Of a stretch of DNA of 64,000 nucleotides, positions 9,961 through 18,688 are shown piece after piece (the first letter of the stretch is position 1; each line of letters opens with the position of its first letter). Source of the DNA: Modicisalibacter sp033446685 (GTDB lineage Bacteria; Pseudomonadota; Gammaproteobacteria; Pseudomonadales; Halomonadaceae); contig NZ_JAWQLY010000002.1 of assembly GCF_033446685.1 (NCBI RefSeq), positions 372,001 to 436,000 of the forward strand. The letters are read 5' to 3'. A program made the position numbers and the translations under genes. Under the pieces are notes generated by a model, which saw nothing but the letters and a program-made list of their open reading frames with translations, was not told the origin of the DNA and did no database searches.

Positions 9961-11367
9961 CTACTTGAACTGGGCCGGTAGCCAGGTCGCCAGTTCGGGT
10001 ACGAAGGCCAGCGCTATCAGCATGCCGAGCTGGAGCACGATGAACGGGATCACTCCGCGATAGATCGCCGTGGTGGGCACCGACTCGGGGGCCACGCCGC
10101 GCAGGTAGAACAGCGCGAAGCCGAACGGCGGAGTGAGAAACGAGGTCTGCAGATTGATGGCGATCATGATCCCCAGCCAGATCGGGTCGAGCCCCATGGC
10201 CAGCAGCACCGGACCGACGATCGGCACCACCACGAAGGTGATCTCGATGAAGTCGAGGATGAAGCCGAGCAGGAAGATCACCAGCATGACGATGATCGTC
10301 GCGCCGACCACGCCGCCGGGCATGTTCGCGAACAGGTCCTTGACCAGTTCCTCGCCGCCATAGGCGCGGAACACTAGCGAAAACAGCGCGGCACCGATCA
10401 GGATCAGGAACACCATGGTGGTGACGTGGGTCGTCGAGCGCACCACGTCGCGCAGAGTGACGAAGTCCAGCTTGCGGTAGGCGAGTGCCAGCATCAGCGC
10501 GCCGAAGGCCCCCACCGCAGAAGCCTCGGTGGGTGTGGCGAAGCCGCCGAGGATCGAGCCCAGTACGGCGATGATCAGTGCCAGCGGTGGCACCAGGCCC
10601 TTGAGCAGCAAGGTGAACAGGTTGCCCTGATGATTGAGCTCGGCCATCAACTCCTGGCGGTCGGCGGGCGGTGCCGATTCCGGCTTGAGCCAGGCGACGA
10701 ACGCCACATAGGCGATGTACAGCACCACCAGGATCAGCCCGGGGACCAGCGCGCCGATGAACAGGTCGCCGACCGATACGGTCTTGGGACTCCAGATGCC
10801 CATCGCCAGCTGCGCCTGCTGATAGGCCGACGAGAGCACGTCGCCGAGCAACACCAGGGCGATCGAGGGCGGAATGATCTGGCCCAGCGTACCGGTGGCG
10901 CAGATCGTGCCGGTGGCCAGCGACTGGCTGTAACCGCGCTTGAGCATGGTCGGCAGCGACAACAGGCCCATGGTCACCACGGTGGCGCCGACGATCCCGG
11001 TGGAGGCGGCCAGCAGCATGCCGACCAGCGTCACAGAGATCCCCAACCCGCCGCGCAGCGAGCCGAACAGCAGCGCCATGGCGTCGAGCAGGGTCTCGGC
11101 GACCTTGGATTTTTCCAGCAATACGCCCATCAGCACGAACAGCGGCACGGCGAGCAGCGTCTGGTTGGACATGATGCCGTAGAGACGATTGGGGAAGGCC
11201 GACAAGAAACTGGCATCGAAATTGGCGTCGATACCCAGCGACTCGAGTCCCATGCCCAGTCCGGCGAAGACCAGCGAGGTGCCCGCCAGCGTCAGCGCCA
11301 CCGGGAAACCGAGCATCAGTACGGTACAGATCAGTGCGAACAGCACCAGCGGCATGAACTCCAGCAT
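9961..11367 (-). CDS. TRAP transporter large permease (DctM family)
   Basis: Twelve-helix ion-coupled translocation subunit, 468 residues. Family hallmarks are seen: PLFVLMGVLLEKSKVAE, GLLSLPTMLKRGYSQSLATG and TPPFGFALFYLRGVAP. The start ATG shares its A with the dctQ stop (TGATG), so the two permease subunits are translationally coupled. It partners the upstream small permease and the downstream binding protein. Confidence 0.93.
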   Translation of the reverse strand: MLEFMPLVLFALICTVLMLGFPVALTLAGTSLVFAGLGMGLESLGIDANFDASFLSAFPNRLYGIMSNQTLLAVPLFVLMGVLLEKSKVAETLLDAMALLFGSLRGGLGISVTLVGMLLAASTGIVGATVVTMGLLSLPTMLKRGYSQSLATGTICATGTLGQIIPPSIALVLLGDVLSSAYQQAQLAMGIWSPKTVSVGDLFIGALVPGLILVVLYIAYVAFVAWLKPESAPPADRQELMAELNHQGNLFTLLLKGLVPPLALIIAVLGSILGGFATPTEASAVGAFGALMLALAYRKLDFVTLRDVVRSTTHVTTMVFLILIGAALFSLVFRAYGGEELVKDLFANMPGGVVGATIIVMLVIFLLGFILDFIEITFVVVPIVGPVLLAMGLDPIWLGIMIAINLQTSFLTPPFGFALFYLRGVAPESVPTTAIYRGVIPFIVLQLGMLIALAFVPELATWLPAQFK

Positions 11368-11924
11368 CAGATCGGCTCCTCGCTGTGATCATGCTTGGGC
11401 TGGGGGGGCAGCCGACCGGAAATGATCAGCGACTTGCGAATGATCTCGGCGATGCCCTGAACGATCATCAATCCCGCAAAGGCCGGTATCAGGGTCTTGA
11501 GCAGGAACACGGCGGGGATGCCGCCATTGTCCGGCGAGCCCTCGAGGATCGCCCACGATGCGCCGACATAGCCCAGGCTGGAGAGGATCACGAAGCCCAT
11601 GAACGGCAGTAGCAGAAACAGCGTGCCCAGCAGGTCGACCCAGGCCTGGGCGCGTGGCGAGAAGCCGCGATAGAAGATATCCACGCGCACGTGGCCATCA
11701 TGCTTGAGGGTATAGGAGGCCGCCAGCAGGAACAGCGCGGCGTGCATGTACATCACCGATTCCTGCATGGGGATGCTGTTGAAATTGAAGAGATAGCGCA
11801 GCACTACGATCAAAAACTGGACCAGCATCATTACCAGGACCAGCCAGGCGAGTGCCTTGCCCAGCCGCTCGGTAAGGGTGTCGATCCAGGCCAGGAGTGC
11901 CGGCTCGGATGCAGCTCGATTCAT
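11367..11924 (-). CDS. TRAP transporter small permease (DctQ family)
   Basis: Four-helix small membrane subunit, 185 residues, pairing with DctM. The typical segment HDGHVRVDIFYRGFSPRAQAWVDLLG follows the second helix. It is the first gene of the dctQ-dctM-dctP set; having the receptor gene last is the less common order. Helices lie near residues 20-40, 55-75, 95-115 and 140-160 by hydrophobicity. Confidence 0.9.
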   Translation of the reverse strand: MNRAASEPALLAWIDTLTERLGKALAWLVLVMMLVQFLIVVLRYLFNFNSIPMQESVMYMHAALFLLAASYTLKHDGHVRVDIFYRGFSPRAQAWVDLLGTLFLLLPFMGFVILSSLGYVGASWAILEGSPDNGGIPAVFLLKTLIPAFAGLMIVQGIAEIIRKSLIISGRLPPQPKHDHSEEPI

Positions 11925-12049
11925 GGATCCCTCGCTATCGTGGCAGCGGTTGCGTTTTTCTGGATGTTATTAGGCCCTGTGCGGGCAACGACCAAGCCAC
12001 GCCTGAAATCAGCGTCAGAGTGCCGTGTGCCGGGAATCCCGGCAATGGA

Positions 12050-12862
12050 TCATTGGTCTGACGGTCTGGCCAGGGCGCGCCGGCAGGCAGCGGGAAGGTG
12101 GATATCCACGGCGATCGGCAGGTGGTCCGAGTAAAGCTGGTCGAGCACCTGCAGGTTGTCCGCCTCCAGCGACGAGGACAGCAGGATGTGATCCAGCGCC
12201 CGGCTTGGCTGCCAGGAAGGATAACTCAACATGGGGCGCGCCGGCTTTAACGGTAGCGCGGTGCAGAAGCTCGAGTGGCGGCTGTGGAGTTGATCCGGGG
12301 TACAGTTGAGATCGCCCATCACCACCACATGCCTGAGCGGGGCGATGATCTCGCCGAGATAGTCGAACTGGCGAGCCCGCGAACGATGGCTCAGGGCTAG
12401 GTGAACGACGAACACGTGCAGCGCGTCGGGGCCCGAGCCGAAGCGAGCATGGATGGCGCCGCGACCGGGCAGGGTGCCGGGCAGCCGGTGCTCCTCGACA
12501 TGCTCGGGCACCAGGCGCGACAGCAGGCCATTGCTGTGCTGGGCGACCCGCCCGAGGTTGCGGTTGAGCTGCTTGAAGTGATGGGGAAACCCGGCCCGAT
12601 GGGCCAGGTATTCCACCTGATTGACGTTGCCCGAGCGGAAGCTCCCACCGTCGACCTCCTGCAGGCCGATGATGTCGAAGGACTTGAGCACTTCGCCCAT
12701 CGCATCCAGGCGGTGCTGGCGTCGCGGGTGGGGCAGCAGATGCTGCCAACTGCGCGTCAGGTAATGATGATAGGCCGAGGTCTGAATGCCGACCTGCAGA
12801 TTGAAGGTCATCAGCCGCAGTTTGGCGGGGACCTCGGCCGGTGTGGCGCGTGCGCTGCTCAT
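12050..12862 (-). CDS. Endonuclease/exonuclease/phosphatase family protein
   Basis: A 270-residue protein of the DNase I-like Mg2+-dependent phosphodiesterase fold. The motifs are in order: LRLMTFNLQVG, the metal-binding glutamate in GLQEVDGGSFRSG, MGDLNCTP, RALDHILLS and the C-terminal SDHLPI. The substrate (nucleic acid, phosphoinositide or another phosphodiester) cannot be told. No signal peptide is seen. It starts 4 bases after the dsbA stop on the same strand, so the two are probably co-transcribed. Confidence 0.85.
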   Translation of the reverse strand: MSSARATPAEVPAKLRLMTFNLQVGIQTSAYHHYLTRSWQHLLPHPRRQHRLDAMGEVLKSFDIIGLQEVDGGSFRSGNVNQVEYLAHRAGFPHHFKQLNRNLGRVAQHSNGLLSRLVPEHVEEHRLPGTLPGRGAIHARFGSGPDALHVFVVHLALSHRSRARQFDYLGEIIAPLRHVVVMGDLNCTPDQLHSRHSSFCTALPLKPARPMLSYPSWQPSRALDHILLSSSLEADNLQVLDQLYSDHLPIAVDIHLPAACRRALARPSDQ

Positions 12863-12866
12863 GGCG

Positions 12867-13499
12867 TCACTCGCTGCGTTCTTGACGTACCTTGTCGATC
12901 AACGCGCCGGCGATCTGGGGCATGTTTTCCAGGCTGCCGGCGGTACGCGCGGTCACTACGTAGTGACCATCGACCACCAGCGCCGGCACGCCCATCAGCT
13001 CGTAGGCACGCATCTTGGCGTGCGCCTGATTGATCTGGCTCTTCACGCCGAACGAACTCAACGCCTCCTTGGCATCCGCCTCGCTGACGCCGTAGTCGCT
13101 GAAGAAGGCGGCGATATCGTCGGGGTCGGTCAGCCGCTGACCCTGCTGATGGATGGCGTCGAAGAAGTCGCTGTGGACCTTGTCGAGGATGCCCAGCTGC
13201 TGGGCGGCGAAGAAGGCGCGCGCATGGGCCGTCCAGGTGTCGCCCATGGTCGCCGGGACACGCTGGAAGGTGACGTCGTCGGGAAGTTCGTCGACCCAGG
13301 CGTTGAGCGGCTCTTCCAGCTTGTAGCAGTGCGGGCAGCCGTACCAGAACACTTCGGTGACTTCGATCTGGCCCTCATCCACGCTGGTTTCGACCGGGGT
13401 GTCGAGGACCTTGTAATCCTCGCCGGCGACCGGCGGCGCGGCCATGACCAGCGACGACAGGCCCAGGCCGGCGACCGCGGCGATCCACTGTTTCAACAT
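12867..13499 (-). CDS. dsbA: Thiol:disulfide interchange protein DsbA
   Basis: Periplasmic oxidase that introduces disulfide bonds into exported proteins. It has an N-terminal signal peptide (cleavage after VMA, residue 20) and the active site C55-P-H-C58. A thioredoxin-like domain with an all-alpha insert and the cis-Pro segment MGVPALVVDG follow. Its 210 residues match the family. In many gammaproteobacteria a cytochrome c4 gene sits beside dsbA before yihA; here a 314-bp gap without a gene occupies that place. Confidence 0.94.
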   Translation of the reverse strand: MLKQWIAAVAGLGLSSLVMAAPPVAGEDYKVLDTPVETSVDEGQIEVTEVFWYGCPHCYKLEEPLNAWVDELPDDVTFQRVPATMGDTWTAHARAFFAAQQLGILDKVHSDFFDAIHQQGQRLTDPDDIAAFFSDYGVSEADAKEALSSFGVKSQINQAHAKMRAYELMGVPALVVDGHYVVTARTAGSLENMPQIAGALIDKVRQERSE

Positions 13500-13813
13500 G
13501 CGCCCTTTCTCCTTTTAAAAGCCGAGTATGCGGCAAAGGTAACAGATATCCCGGTCCCATGAGACGGCGACCGGCCCAACTTGGAGCCCGAAACGGCAAG
13601 CGGGTTCCCGGGAATGCCGCTACCGCACGGGGCACCCTCGTTTGCCAACGCTTGACTATCGACGTTCGCCGCTTGTGAGAACGTGATGGTACACTCTCGC
13701 CCGCACCGGGCGGCCGCCCGGCACTTCATCGAGGTCCTGGCGAGCGACGCCCGCGCCAAGCGGCACGCAGCCATGCCATTCGTCAGTACCGTAACGCCAG
13801 GAAGCCAGCCGTC
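13500..13813. other. Intergenic region between dsbA and yihA (divergent)
   Basis: No coding region with convincing initiation was found. It must hold the promoters for dsbA (-) and yihA (+). A TACACT hexamer near 13689, upstream of yihA, is a possible -10 box, but no good -35 is at the right distance. A GC-rich palindromic stretch (CGGGCGGCCGCCCGG, about 13707-13721) lies in the yihA leader. Confidence 0.5.
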
Positions 13814-14464
13814 GTGAGCCGCCTCAATTTCCATACCGCCCAGTTCATGACCAGCGCCCCGACGCTGGCAGCCTGTCCGCCGGATGACGGCCGTGAGGTC
13901 GCGTTCGCCGGCCGTTCCAACGCCGGCAAGTCGAGTGCCATCAACGCCCTGGTCCAGCAGAAGGCGCTGGCGCGGACCTCGAAGACACCGGGGCGCACTC
14001 AGCTGATCAACTTCTTCGGTATCGCCAACGACACCCGCCAGCGACTGGTCGACCTGCCGGGTTACGGTTTCGCCAAGGTCCCCGAATCGGTCAAGCGCGA
14101 ATGGCAGCGCCACCTTTCCCAGTATCTGCAGGAACGCCGTTCGCTGCAGGGACTGGTGCTGATGATGGACGTGCGTCACCCACTGACCGAGTTCGACGAG
14201 ATGATGCTCGGCTGGGCCGACGAGCAGGACATGCCCGTGCACATCCTGCTGACCAAGGCCGACAAGCTCAAGCCCGGCGCCGCCAAGAACACGCTGCTCA
14301 AGGTGCGCCGCCAGCTAGCCGACTGGGAAGACCTGGTCAGCATCCAGCTGTTCTCCGCGCTCAAGCGCCAGGGTGTCGACGAGCTCGCGGCGCGTCTCGA
14401 TGCATGGCTGCTCGACGAGCTCGATGGCGACGAGACCGCGTCGAGCGGCCTCACCGATCGCTGA
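13814..14464 (+). CDS. engB: Ribosome biogenesis GTP-binding protein YihA/EngB/YsxC
   Basis: Essential TrmE-Era-EngA-EngB superfamily GTPase for large ribosomal subunit assembly, 216 residues. GTPase motifs: G1 GRSNAGKSS, G2 TPGRTQLINF, G3 DLPGYGFA, G4 TKADK. The proposed start is GTG 13814, giving the usual N-terminus that leads into TAQFMTSAP. The 3' end overlaps the convergent HAD gene by 14 bases. Confidence 0.95.
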   Translation: MSRLNFHTAQFMTSAPTLAACPPDDGREVAFAGRSNAGKSSAINALVQQKALARTSKTPGRTQLINFFGIANDTRQRLVDLPGYGFAKVPESVKREWQRHLSQYLQERRSLQGLVLMMDVRHPLTEFDEMMLGWADEQDMPVHILLTKADKLKPGAAKNTLLKVRRQLADWEDLVSIQLFSALKRQGVDELAARLDAWLLDELDGDETASSGLTDR

Positions 14465-15248
14465 CGGGCTCTCGGCACTCGCCATTCAGGCGCCCGAGCA
14501 GGGCGGTCAACTCGCGGATATGACCCAGGCGGTGAACGCCGGGCGGCAGGTCCGTCCGGCGTTCATCGTGCTTGTCGATCCAGGCCACCTGCATCCCCAA
14601 CCGCCATGCCGGCAGGACGTCCTCCTTCCAGGAGTCGCCGACATGCAGCGCTCGCGCTGGGCGGCTACCGAGACGCGCCAGGGCGGCGAGGAAGGGCCGG
14701 GCGTCGGGTTTGGGCGCGAGCAGCTCGCCGGCGGCGATCACCACCGGGAAATGCTGCGCCAGTTCCAGGCGCTTGAGATCGGCATTGCCGTTGGTGATCG
14801 CGGCCAACGCGTAACGCTGGCGCAGTGCATCGAGCAGCGGGATCGCCTCGGGATAGGGCGTGAGCGTATGGCGCAGCGTCAGGAAGTGGCCGATGGCCGC
14901 CGTCGCCCATAGGTGGGCGGCGCTGCGTGGCAGGCCATACTCTTCGAGCAGTTCGACCAGCGCCCGCTCGCGCAGCCAGGTGAAGTCGCCGCGGCGCAGC
15001 GGATAGCGCCGAGCCAGCGCCAGGCGGCGCTCGATGTAGGCGTCCAGTGGAAAACGCTGCGCATAGCGATCGTGCCCGGCGAACAGCTCGCCGAGCGGCG
15101 CGGCGGCCAGCCAGTCGGCCAGCGCGGTGTCGAGCCAGGCATAGTGTGTCGACTCGGCATGCTCCATCACCGGCCGGTTGTCCCACAGCGTGTCGTCGAG
15201 ATCGAAGGTCAACGCCTCGATGCGGGCGTGGTGTGTCATCGCGTTCAT
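14451..15248 (-). CDS. HAD-family hydrolase (YigB-like)
   Basis: Haloacid-dehalogenase-type phosphatase, 265 residues. Motif I is FDLDDTLWDN (nucleophile Asp and acid/base Asp). Motif II is AAITNGNADL, followed by the lysine in LLAPKPDARPF and motif IV HVGDSWKEDV. The alpha-helical cap follows motif I directly, as in subclass I enzymes such as YigB (FMN phosphatase), but the substrate cannot be assigned. It converges on yihA with a short overlap. Confidence 0.87.
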   Translation of the reverse strand: MNAMTHHARIEALTFDLDDTLWDNRPVMEHAESTHYAWLDTALADWLAAAPLGELFAGHDRYAQRFPLDAYIERRLALARRYPLRRGDFTWLRERALVELLEEYGLPRSAAHLWATAAIGHFLTLRHTLTPYPEAIPLLDALRQRYALAAITNGNADLKRLELAQHFPVVIAAGELLAPKPDARPFLAALARLGSRPARALHVGDSWKEDVLPAWRLGMQVAWIDKHDERRTDLPPGVHRLGHIRELTALLGRLNGECREPVSDR

Positions 15249-15327
15249 GGGCGCTCCGGAGCCGTCGTCGTTCTATCGCTCATACGAATCTGACACAGAT
15301 CGTACCGTTGAGCACTGGCCGGGCTAG

Positions 15328-16638
15328 TCATTGGGCAGAGATGGCCGGCAGCCACAGCGCCAGCGCAACCAGCGTGGCCAGCAATACCGGCGGCGTGATC
15401 GCCAGCCCGACCTTCATGTACTGTCCCCAGCTAATGCGGTAGCCCTTGCCGGCCAGCACGTGCAGCCAGAGTAGCGTGGCGAGGCTGCCGATGGGCGTGA
15501 ACTTGGGGCCCAGATCGTTGCCGATGACGTTGGCGTAGACCATCAGTTGCTGGGTCTGGCTCGATACCTGCGCCTGGTCGATGGCCAGCGCGCCGACCAG
15601 CGTCGACGGCATGTTGTTCATCAGCGAGGCCAGGATGGCGGAGGCAAAGCCGGTGCCGATTGTCGCCATGAAGTCGCCCTGACGGCTCAGCCATACCAGC
15701 ACATCCGCCGCCCACGCCGTTAGCCAGGCGTTGCCCAGCCCATACACCACCAGATACATGCCCACGGAAAACAGCACGATCTGCCAGGGGGCGTTGCTCA
15801 GTACTCTCTTGAGCGAGACGATGTGCACATGCCCCGGCGAAAACCAGCGCCCGGCGATGGCCATCAGCACGAGCGCCGCCGTGCCCATGATGAAGGCGAA
15901 TGGAACCTCCCAGCGGGCGGTCAGGAACAGCGCGATCAACAGCACGATGAGCAGCGGAAAGGCCGCGCGAAAGACCTGGTGGTCGCGAATCGCCGTGGCC
16001 GGCGCTTCCAGCCGCTCGACCGGATAACGTCGCGGTATCTGCCGGCGAAAGTACATGCCCAGTACCAGCAGCGTGGCGGCCAGCGACACCAGGTCGACCG
16101 GCACCATCACCCGGGCGTAACGATCGAAGCCAATCTCGAAGTAGTTGGCGCTGACGATGTTGACCAGATTCGAGATGACCAGCGGCAGGCTGGTCGAGTC
16201 GGCCACGAACCCCGTCGCGATGATGAAGGCCAGCGCCGCACCGGCACTGAACTCCAGCCGGGCCAGGATCGCCACCACGATGGGTGTCAACAGCAGCGCC
16301 GCCCCGTCGTTGGCGAACACCGCGGCAATCAGCGCGCCCAGCATGACGATCAGCGGGAACAGCAGGCGTCCTCGCCCGTTGCCCCAGCGCACGATGTGCA
16401 GGGCCGCCCAGGCAAAGAACCCGGCCTCATCGAGGATCAGGGAGATGACGATCAGCGCCACGAAGGTGAAGGTGGCATCCCAGACGATATGCCAGACGAC
16501 GATCACGTCATGCCAGTCGACGACGCCGGTTGCCAGGGCCGCCGCGGCGCCGCCCAGCGCGCTCCAGCCGATACCCAGTCCTCTCGGCTGCCAGATGACC
16601 AGCACCAGCGTAAGCAGGAAGATCGCAAAGGCCAGCAT
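15328..16638 (-). CDS. arsB: Arsenite efflux transporter ArsB
   Basis: Arsenite/antimonite extrusion permease, 436 residues with about 12 helices. Features include FANDGAALLLTPIVVAIL, SLPLVISNLVNIVSANYF and NVIGNDLGPKFTPIGSLATL, characteristic of the ArsB/NhaD superfamily. I start it at ATG 16638; the frame runs further upstream, but that stretch is the antisense-like shadow of arsH. It is the last gene of the arsRCHB operon, 14 bases after arsH. Confidence 0.92.
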   Translation of the reverse strand: MLAFAIFLLTLVLVIWQPRGLGIGWSALGGAAAALATGVVDWHDVIVVWHIVWDATFTFVALIVISLILDEAGFFAWAALHIVRWGNGRGRLLFPLIVMLGALIAAVFANDGAALLLTPIVVAILARLEFSAGAALAFIIATGFVADSTSLPLVISNLVNIVSANYFEIGFDRYARVMVPVDLVSLAATLLVLGMYFRRQIPRRYPVERLEAPATAIRDHQVFRAAFPLLIVLLIALFLTARWEVPFAFIMGTAALVLMAIAGRWFSPGHVHIVSLKRVLSNAPWQIVLFSVGMYLVVYGLGNAWLTAWAADVLVWLSRQGDFMATIGTGFASAILASLMNNMPSTLVGALAIDQAQVSSQTQQLMVYANVIGNDLGPKFTPIGSLATLLWLHVLAGKGYRISWGQYMKVGLAITPPVLLATLVALALWLPAISAQ

Positions 16639-16652
16639 GAACGATTCCCCTA

Positions 16653-17369
16653 TCAGTGCGTGGCCTGATTGACGCGCCTGGAGACGGCCTCGGCGCTCTC
16701 GACCCGCTCGGAATAGCGGTCGGTCAGATACGCTGATCGGCCCCGCGTCAGCCAGGTGAACTTCACCAGCTCCTCGCAGACATCGACGATACGCAGGTAG
16801 AGCGGCGACAGCCGCATCCGTCCGGCGTCGTCGAATTCGTTGAAGGCCTTGGGCACCGAGGACTGGTTGGGGATGGCCAGCATGCGCATCCAGCGCCCGA
16901 GGATGCGCAACTGGTTGACCGCATTGAAGCTCTGGCTGCCGCCGGAAACCTCCATTACGGCCAGCGTCTTGCCCTGGGTCGGCCGCACGCCGCCGAGCGC
17001 CAGGGGGATCCAGTCGATCTGGGCCTTCATGATCCCGGTCATCGCGCCGTGGCGCTCGGGGCTGACCCAGACCATGCCTTCGCTCCACTCGGCCAGTTCG
17101 CGCAGTTCCCGCACCTTGGGATGGCTGGCCTCGGCATCGTCCGGCAGCGGCAGGCCTGAGGGGTCGAAGGTGCGGACCTCGCAACCGTACCAGCGCAGCA
17201 GGCGCCCGGCTTCTTCCGACACCAGGCGCGAGTAGGAGCGCTGACGCAGCGAACCGTACAGCACCAGGATGCGCGGCGGATGGCGTGGCTGATCCGGGCC
17301 GATTAGCGCGTCGACGTCGATGGGATGCAAGCACTCGGGATCGATGTTGGGTAGCTGCTCGGGGGTCAC
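16653..17369 (-). CDS. arsH: Arsenical resistance flavoprotein ArsH
   Basis: NADPH-dependent FMN reductase of the flavodoxin-like fold, 238 residues. In characterised homologues ArsH oxidises trivalent methylarsenicals. The phosphate-binding loop GSLRQRSYSRL and the FMN segment SPERHGAMTGIMKAQIDW are intact. It overlaps the end of arsC by 4 bases, between arsC and arsB. Its presence suggests protection against organoarsenicals or redox stress as well as inorganic arsenite. Confidence 0.94.
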   Translation of the reverse strand: MTPEQLPNIDPECLHPIDVDALIGPDQPRHPPRILVLYGSLRQRSYSRLVSEEAGRLLRWYGCEVRTFDPSGLPLPDDAEASHPKVRELRELAEWSEGMVWVSPERHGAMTGIMKAQIDWIPLALGGVRPTQGKTLAVMEVSGGSQSFNAVNQLRILGRWMRMLAIPNQSSVPKAFNEFDDAGRMRLSPLYLRIVDVCEELVKFTWLTRGRSAYLTDRYSERVESAEAVSRRVNQATH

Positions 17370-17779
17370 GAAGCGGCCCCCTGGAAGCGCACTATTTCGC
17401 CGTCTTCCTTGGTGAACTCGGCTACCGGGTTAGCCAGCAGGGGCAATACCGTCTCGGAGGGCCGGCACAGGCGCGTACCCTTGTCGGTAACCACGATGGG
17501 GCGGTTGATCAGGATGGGGTGCGCCAGCATGGCGTCGATCAACCGATCATCGTTGAGCCCGGGATCGTCCAGGCCCAGTTCGTCGTAGGGCGTGCCCTTG
17601 CGCCGCAGGAGTTCCCGCGGGGTGATGGCCATCACCGTCAGCAGCTCGATGAGCTTTTCCCGGCTGGGCGGTGTCTTCAGGTACTCGATGACATGCGGCG
17701 CCTCCCCGGACTGACGCATCATCGCCAGGGTATTGCGGGAGGTGGCGCAGTCGGGGTTGTGATAGATCACGCTGGTCAT
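17366..17779 (-). CDS. arsC: Arsenate reductase (glutaredoxin-dependent type)
   Basis: Reduces arsenate to arsenite for export by ArsB. 137 residues of the R773-like ArsC family; the active-site segment is HNPDCATSRNTLAMM with the catalytic cysteine at about residue 10. Downstream arginine-bearing segments (ILINRPIVV, GTRLCRPSE) fit the oxyanion-binding residues. ATG 17779 is chosen over an upstream extension because the family begins just before IYHNP. The start overlaps the arsR stop by 4 bases. Confidence 0.93.
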   Translation of the reverse strand: MTSVIYHNPDCATSRNTLAMMRQSGEAPHVIEYLKTPPSREKLIELLTVMAITPRELLRRKGTPYDELGLDDPGLNDDRLIDAMLAHPILINRPIVVTDKGTRLCRPSETVLPLLANPVAEFTKEDGEIVRFQGAAS

Positions 17780-18132
17780 GAAGGGTCTGCCTCGATGGTC
17801 GGGTCGCAGGGGCGCAGCTCCTGGCGAAGGGGCTCGCAGAGCTCGGGACTCCCCGCGCAACAGTCCCGCACCAGAAAACTCAGCGTTTCGCGCATGCGCT
17901 CCAGGTTGGCACGATAGATCATCGAGCGGCTGTGCCGGCGCGCGACCACCAGGCCGGCCCGCGACAGCACGCCCAGGTGCGTCGACAGGGTGTTGTGAGG
18001 CACCTCCAGCAGACGCGCGATCTCGCCTGCCGGCAGGCCCTCCGGCTCATGGCGCACCAGGAGCCGGAAGGTCTCCAGGCGGGTCGACTGGGAAAGCGCG
18101 GCGAACGCATCGATGACGGTCGTATTGTCCAT
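17776..18132 (-). CDS. arsR: ArsR-family metalloregulator
   Basis: Winged-helix repressor of the ars operon, 118 residues from ATG 18132. The recognition helix region is VPHNTLSTHLGVLSRAGLV. Instead of the CxC of E. coli-type ArsR in the DNA-binding helix, it carries a C-terminal cysteine cluster, C91, C92 and C99 (RDCCAGSPELCE). This is similar in idea to the C-terminal As(III) site of Acidithiobacillus ArsR. No good ribosome-binding site precedes the start; a TTG at 18162 is an alternative start. Confidence 0.9.
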   Translation of the reverse strand: MDNTTVIDAFAALSQSTRLETFRLLVRHEPEGLPAGEIARLLEVPHNTLSTHLGVLSRAGLVVARRHSRSMIYRANLERMRETLSFLVRDCCAGSPELCEPLRQELRPCDPTIEADPS

Positions 18133-18154
18133 ATGTCCAGAATTACAGACATAT
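18131..18154 (-). promoter_or_regulatory. Candidate ArsR operator overlapping the arsR start
   Basis: A perfect inverted repeat ATATGTC-N10-GACATAT, with the left arm sharing two bases with the arsR initiation codon. On the - strand, TTGAAT (about 18168-18163) and TAATTC (about 18146-18141), 16 bp apart, could be the promoter, placing the operator across the -10 region. Operator identity is inferred from position and symmetry. Confidence 0.6.
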
Positions 18155-18237
18155 CGAAGCAATTCAACCGGCCAATCGTTCGTACCGATCAGCGATTACA
18201 CTGAACATTCCATTTCATGGGCCCAAGGGAGAGCGGC

Positions 18238-18654
18238 ATGAGCGACTTTGACAGACTGATCAAGAACCTCGCCCGGGCAGGTGCGCTTGCGGCGCGAGCG
18301 CGGCAAGGGGACAGGCAGGTCATCGATGAACTCATCGACTCCCTGCGGGCCTATGTCGGCAAGGGCTCCACGACCTACCAGGGCGAGACCGCCCCCGGCG
18401 CCAGCGAGCCCGAGCAACCCGAGGAGCCTCGTCGTTCCGGCCTCGACAGGACCATCGCCGACTATCGTGCCGCCAAGGAGGCCATGGCGGCGATCGTCGA
18501 CAGGCACATGCAGGCGGCCTTTGCGGAAATCGAGACCGCCTACGGGACGACCCCGACCGAGGTGACTCTCGAGGTCGCCGAGCACCTGAACCCGGGTAGC
18601 CGTTACCCGAACGGGAAATATACCGGGAGCGAAGTGCGCCTGGGCGGGGAGTGA
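18238..18654 (+). CDS. Hypothetical protein
   Basis: 138 residues, not recognised. ATG 18238 follows AGGGAGAG at good spacing. The protein is soluble and highly charged. Residues 1-45 look helical (DRLIKNLARAGALAARARQ), a Pro/Glu-rich linker follows near 55-70, and then a second helix (IADYRAAKEAMAAIVDRHM). It stands alone between the divergent ars operon and the convergent xerC. Codon use looks like that of its neighbours, which supports it being real. Confidence 0.65.
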   Translation: MSDFDRLIKNLARAGALAARARQGDRQVIDELIDSLRAYVGKGSTTYQGETAPGASEPEQPEEPRRSGLDRTIADYRAAKEAMAAIVDRHMQAAFAEIETAYGTTPTEVTLEVAEHLNPGSRYPNGKYTGSEVRLGGE

Positions 18655-18688
18655 GCGGTCGAGCCGGGGCGAGAGAGTCGGCGCTCGT

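Noticed and set aside
13500..13813. Possible remnant of a cytochrome c4 gene between dsbA and yihA
   Set aside because: No CxxCH motif or related peptide could be found in any frame; treated as plain intergenic DNA.
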